Of a stretch of 32,532 nt of DNA, positions 28,813-32,532 are shown in pieces. The stretch covers positions 1 to 32,532 of the forward strand of contig JAGMCH010000029.1 of NCBI GenBank assembly GCA_023129255.1. The letters are read 5' to 3'. The notes under the pieces were generated by a model, which did no database searches, was not told the DNA's origin, and was given only the letters and a program-made list of their open reading frames with translations. Source of the stretch: Dehalococcoidales bacterium (GTDB taxonomy: Bacteria; Chloroflexota; Dehalococcoidia; Dehalococcoidales; BS750m-G39). Position 1 is the stretch's first letter, and each line of letters opens with the position of its first letter. Position numbers and translations under genes: made by a program.

Positions 28813-28885
28813 GCGCCTATAGCTCAGCGGATAGAGCATCGGTCTTCGGAACCGAGGGTCGTGGGTTCGAATCCCTCTAGGCGCG
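28813..28885 (+). tRNA. tRNA-Arg (anticodon TCG)
   Basis: Acceptor GCGCCTA/TAGGCGC; anticodon arm TCGGT-CTTCGGA-ACCGA; T-loop TTCGAAT; no encoded CCA. Confidence 0.93.
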
Positions 28886-28920
28886 TACCTGAACCGAGAC
28901 ACGCTTCTCCTCATACTCCT

Positions 28921-30258
28921 TCAGCCATCTCCTGACCCCAGTTTATCGATCAACCGGTGCAAGGGAGCAGCGACCTGGTCTTCCTGGACATGGGGCGAGT
29001 AACAGCTATCAATCTGCACTAGCTTCGCCAGGGGCATGCGACATGCCATAGCCACTGCCAGCTTGTCTACCGTGCCCGACACTATCTCCTCAGAGATTAT
29101 TTGGGCTCCAATTAGCGTTTTAGTTTTGGCATCGGCGATAAGCTTATAGTGTGCCGGCCTGCCATTAAATCTTTCCCTGAGCCGAGGAGTGTCGACAGCA
29201 ACTGAGACCGCATCCAATCCCCTTTCCCTAGCTTCCCTCTCAGTAAAACCTACGGCTCCTATTTGGTGACCAAATACCTTGGTGATAAAGGGCATGACCG
29301 TGCCTTCATAGGTGATATGATTGCCCAGGACTGTATTTCTGCCTGCAATGTAGCCAGTTCGGATAGCGTTGGTAGCTAGTTGGTGCCGTCTCTTCGAGCC
29401 GGTAATAATGTCCCAGTTTTCCATACAGTCGCCGATAGCATAAATATCGGGGGCACTGGTCTGAAGGTAGTGATTCACTGCTATGGCGCCTGTCTCACCT
29501 ATCTGTAGTCCAGCTTTTTGAGCCAGCTCTACATTGGGCTTAGCACCAGTGGCAAAGAAGATAAAGTCCACATCCAGCTCGCCGTCGGAAAGACCTACGC
29601 ACTTCTTGCCCCTTTTAGTGGCTATATTCTCTATCTTAGCCGGTAGAATCAACTCTACTCCATTCTGCCTAAGCACATCTTTCACTCTTTCCGCCATGTC
29701 TTCGTCAAGGTAAGACCGCAGGATTTCGCGTCTTACTAACAGGCAGACTTTGCTGAAGCCTCTTGCTTTCAGGGCAGCAGCTATCTCCAACCCGATAAAT
29801 CCCCCACCAATAATGGTTGCTTCAGTGGACCGGGCAACAGCGTTACTCAGAGCTACGCCGTCAGCTATATCGGTGCTCAGTGAAAACTCGTTTTTGCCAT
29901 CCAATCCCGGGACCGCGGGAATGACTGGGATAGCACCCAGAGCCAGAATCAGCTTGTCATAGCTATACTTTTCACTGTCGGCGATAATGCATTTTCTCCC
30001 TCTGTCAATCTCGGTAACCTCGGTGTTCAGGTGGACGGCTACCTTTCTTTTCTCCCAGAAGGAACTCTCCCGGAAGCCGCGAAAGAGTTCGTCCCAGGTG
30101 GCTATAGCGCCGCCGATTACCAGCGGCATCTCACAGGGCGGACACCCGAGCGAGCCTCTCTTACTGAAGACGTCAATTTGCGCTTCTCTATCCAGGCGGC
30201 GGATCTGATTAGCGGCTATTGCACCACCGTCACCAGCGCCTATAATGCAAACCCTCAT
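28921..30258 (-). CDS. FAD-dependent pyridine nucleotide-disulfide oxidoreductase (CoA-disulfide reductase/NADH oxidase-like)
   Basis: 'VCIIGAGDGGAIAANQIRR', 'TIIGGGFIGLEIAAALKARG', 'ATGAKPNVELA', 'DIYAIGDCMENWDIITG'; 'GCPPCEMPLVIGG' near the active-site region. Confidence 0.9.
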   Translation of the reverse strand: MRVCIIGAGDGGAIAANQIRRLDREAQIDVFSKRGSLGCPPCEMPLVIGGAIATWDELFRGFRESSFWEKRKVAVHLNTEVTEIDRGRKCIIADSEKYSYDKLILALGAIPVIPAVPGLDGKNEFSLSTDIADGVALSNAVARSTEATIIGGGFIGLEIAAALKARGFSKVCLLVRREILRSYLDEDMAERVKDVLRQNGVELILPAKIENIATKRGKKCVGLSDGELDVDFIFFATGAKPNVELAQKAGLQIGETGAIAVNHYLQTSAPDIYAIGDCMENWDIITGSKRRHQLATNAIRTGYIAGRNTVLGNHITYEGTVMPFITKVFGHQIGAVGFTEREARERGLDAVSVAVDTPRLRERFNGRPAHYKLIADAKTKTLIGAQIISEEIVSGTVDKLAVAMACRMPLAKLVQIDSCYSPHVQEDQVAAPLHRLIDKLGSGDG

Positions 30259-30281
30259 TTGCCTCCCCCTTGCTTGCCCTA

Positions 30282-30623
30282 TTATCTCCTTGCTTTCAGT
30301 TTTTCAATCCTAACCAGGATATCATCCACTTGCTTGGATAGCCTCCGTATCTCCTGTCCCAGGGCCTCTGGTGAAGCACCAATCCCTAGCGTGGGAAAGG
30401 AAGCAGGCTGCAACCCGTAACGGTATGACGGTACCTCCAGTCCCACAATTTCACTTATGGTGTAACCTGCCCATGGGTTCTGCCTGCAACCGAAAGGCGA
30501 AGCTCTTCCCTCGGCGACTGCTCTGGCAAACTTCCCGCAACTCTCGAATCCGCAAAGCCCGCAATCCATCCTAGGCAGAGCTTCATAAATTTTTCCTATT
30601 CTCTCCTTAGTGCTAACGTCCAT
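30282..30623 (-). CDS. 4Fe-4S domain protein (ACDS-gamma/RnfB-like CxxCx4C motif)
   Basis: 'ALPRMDCGLCGFESCGKFARAVAEGRASPFGC' Fe-S binding pattern. Confidence 0.83.
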   Translation of the reverse strand: MDVSTKERIGKIYEALPRMDCGLCGFESCGKFARAVAEGRASPFGCRQNPWAGYTISEIVGLEVPSYRYGLQPASFPTLGIGASPEALGQEIRRLSKQVDDILVRIEKLKARR

Positions 30624-30672
30624 CCTTCTTCTCCGCCGGTCTCACAATATCCCTTTTAGTCCAACCAGCAAT

Positions 30673-30924
30673 CTACTCCTTGATGCCTTTCAAGGGCATG
30701 CTAAATGGGTCAACGGCACTGGGCATTTTGACGGGTATTTGAACTTGCTTACCGGGTTCCGCTTCAGAAGCGCCAGGGTTACTTCCCTTGGTGGCTCCCT
30801 CTGGCTTTTCCAAGCGCCCCCGATATTTCTTACTGAAACACAAGTAGTAGTGTCTGCCGCGGTAAAGGGCACATTCCCTGCATAATTTCCCAGAGAAGGG
30901 GCATATCATATCTTCCTTAGCCAT
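30673..30924 (-). CDS. Small Cys-rich conserved-type hypothetical protein
   Basis: 'MAKEDMICPFSGKLCRECALYRGRHYYLCFSKKYRG' (CPFx3LCx2Cx11C). Confidence 0.65.
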   Translation of the reverse strand: MAKEDMICPFSGKLCRECALYRGRHYYLCFSKKYRGRLEKPEGATKGSNPGASEAEPGKQVQIPVKMPSAVDPFSMPLKGIKE

Positions 30925-30974
30925 GAATACTGCCTCCGGTCACGTATCAATTACCCCTCGTTTGCCTGCCACTA

Positions 30975-31157
30975 TTATCGTAAATCCGGCATTCGGGGAA
31001 TAGCCCTCCTTGCCTCCTCCAGCTCAGCCTCCAGTTCCTCCAGTTGCTGCCACATTGATGGCGGCACTGAGTGAGCTGGCCACCGAGCCTTCAGGTCAGC
31101 TATTTTGTCCTCAATCTCTCTTACTTTGTCTTTACTCATTCTATGGCTCATTTCCAT
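30975..31157 (-). CDS. Small coiled-coil hypothetical protein
   Basis: 60 aa charged heptad-like 'KVREIEDKIADLKARW...WQQLEELEAELEEARRAI'; an internal ATG (MSKDKV) at 31139 is also possible. Confidence 0.5.
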   Translation of the reverse strand: MEMSHRMSKDKVREIEDKIADLKARWPAHSVPPSMWQQLEELEAELEEARRAIPRMPDLR

Positions 31158-31228
31158 TGTCGGCTGTCATACTATTCAGCAAGGCTCTCAGCGAACTTTA
31201 CCCCCCCCATATGGGCGCAGGGTTCACG

Positions 31229-32197
31229 TTAAGGATGTAACAAACTCGCCTGGTATCCGGGCAATTTCCGCATGTAAAACTTATTTCCCTGATATTCCAG
31301 TTCTACAAGACTGCGGTTCTCGACCAGCTCCCGGACAGTTTCCCAACCGGTGTCGGCATTTTTCAAGAACTCCGCCAGAGCCTCTTCCCTCATCGGGTGC
31401 ACCGCGGTAATGCTAAGCAGATCTTCCTGAACGTTGCCCGTGCAAGCGAAGGCATTTCCTTCGTAGCCAATCAGGTATTCGACCCCGCCCAGCTTTTCTC
31501 TGAAGACCTGGTAGGCAGCATTGATGGTTTGCTCACTGGCAGGCATTACCCTCTCCGCCGGTGGTCTTGTCGGGACAGCCACATAAGCCTTGGTCGGCTT
31601 TAGCACCGCCAGGAACTCGGCTATCCTTTTTACCTCATCAAGGTCATCATTAACGCCCTTAACAAGCATTGTCTCTGTTGCCAGTTCGCCACGGAACGCC
31701 TGGGCAAATTCCAGCATTCCGTGCAGAATCGTTTCAAGCTTCAGCAATTTGTATGGCCTATTGGTCTTGTGCCATATCCCTTCGCTGACGGCATCTAATT
31801 TCAGCGACACCCAATCGGCCTTCCGCAGGTTCTGCTTCATATCTTCACGCCAGAGCAGCGACCCATTAGTGATAACCGCCACCCTGACCCCCAGTGTCTT
31901 CAAAACCTCAATCTCCCTACCAAGGTCTGCATCCAGAGTAGGCTCGCCGTCAGGCGCAAAGGTTAAATAGTCTACCGGCTCACCTTTATCTCTGGCTTGT
32001 TCGAGTTTCGTCCTGACCTCCTCCGCTATCTCAGCCGTCTCGTAGAAAGACACCGGCTCAACCTCCATCCTTGTCGTTCTCCCCAGCTGGCAATAGACAC
32101 AGGAGTAACTACATATTTTAGGAGGGACATTGTTTATTCCCAGGCTACGCCCTAAACGCCTGGATGGGACGGGGCCATAAACAATTGAACCGGTCAC
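31229..32197 (-). CDS. Radical SAM protein (COG0731-like Fe-S oxidoreductase)
   Basis: 'YGPVPSRRLGRSLGINNVPPKICSYSCVYCQLGRTTRME' (CxxxCxYC), 'DYLTFAPDGEPTLDADLG'. Confidence 0.92.
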   Translation of the reverse strand: MTGSIVYGPVPSRRLGRSLGINNVPPKICSYSCVYCQLGRTTRMEVEPVSFYETAEIAEEVRTKLEQARDKGEPVDYLTFAPDGEPTLDADLGREIEVLKTLGVRVAVITNGSLLWREDMKQNLRKADWVSLKLDAVSEGIWHKTNRPYKLLKLETILHGMLEFAQAFRGELATETMLVKGVNDDLDEVKRIAEFLAVLKPTKAYVAVPTRPPAERVMPASEQTINAAYQVFREKLGGVEYLIGYEGNAFACTGNVQEDLLSITAVHPMREEALAEFLKNADTGWETVRELVENRSLVELEYQGNKFYMRKLPGYQASLLHP

Positions 32198-32214
32198 AAG
32201 TCTCTCCTTCTATC

Positions 32215-32532
32215 CTAGTGGTCGCATATATTATCGCCAGTATCCAGATTTCCATCCAGATAGCTGAGCACCGCCTTCTCGGGGTCACTCTCCAGGGCAC
32301 CGATGACCACCTCAATCTGGTTTTGCCGGAAAAGACTCTGAGCTCGTGAGCCTATGCCACTGGCAATGACCACCGATACTCCCTGCTCAGCCAGCCACTC
32401 TGGAAGCAGCCCTGGCTGGTGACCGGGCGACGGCACCAGCTCCTTGCTGAGAATCTGCTTCTGTTTCTCGTTGGCATCAATAAGGGCAAACTGCTCACAG
32501 TGGCCAAAGTGTGTTGACACCACACCACCGCT
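32215..32532 (-). CDS. NifX/NifB-like (dinitrogenase iron-molybdenum cofactor biosynthesis) domain protein, cut by window end
   Basis: 'SGGVVSTHFGHCEQFALID' reads off the window edge; 'LAEQGVSVVIASGIGSRAQSLFRQNQIEVVIGA'. Confidence 0.87.
   Translation of the reverse strand, partial: SGGVVSTHFGHCEQFALIDANEKQKQILSKELVPSPGHQPGLLPEWLAEQGVSVVIASGIGSRAQSLFRQNQIEVVIGALESDPEKAVLSYLDGNLDTGDNICDH

Noticed and set aside
28732-28935. ORF encoding '...KKAPIAQRIEHRSSEPRVVGSNPS...'
   Set aside because: Translation of the tRNA-His/tRNA-Arg genes; a well-known spurious ORF pattern.
32215-32532. Nitrogen fixation locus suggested by NifX/NifB-like domain and nearby radical SAM protein
   Set aside because: The domain is widespread outside nif clusters, the radical SAM protein resembles COG0731 rather than NifB, and no nif structural genes are present.

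Overview
This window is a gene-dense, mostly housekeeping/metabolic stretch of an anaerobic bacterial chromosome. The style is reminiscent of Dehalococcoidia/Chloroflexota, but that is inferred from gene content only. Main blocks: (i) a minus-strand SDR + two MaoC-like genes; (ii) a drug/export-type ABC transporter pair; (iii) a SAM/methionine-salvage set spread along the window (mtnA, mtnP, a short MetE-like methionine synthase, ahcY, metK) with accessory genes between them; (iv) a DUF6485-like peptide, a 33-aa basic peptide and a THEP1 NTPase, then a GH38 alpha-mannosidase; (v) an APH-like gene and an AAA-kinase gene separated by a ChrB-C-like gene and an AT-richer MFS gene; (vi) an Ig/PEGA/DNRLRE lipoprotein gene flanked by direct repeats next to a phosphohexomutase; (vii) a NuoE/F/G-like diaphorase without an evident catalytic partner; (viii) TrpB2 behind a Trp-specific T-box; (ix) an Lrp-RAM domain, MobB, Smr, tRNA-His and tRNA-Arg; (x) a minus-strand redox/Fe-S cluster, a radical SAM gene and a NifX-like gene cut by the window end. 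The most interesting signal outside the genes is a modular, GC-rich dispersed repeat family (about 8 copies, all in the same orientation). It abuts or overwrites gene ends and starts, and flanks possible gene cassettes. Nested with it is a ~34-nt palindromic mini-element with apparent target duplications. The same mini-element also sits inside the apical part of Stem I of the T-box. No CRISPR, transposase, phage or defence system was seen.
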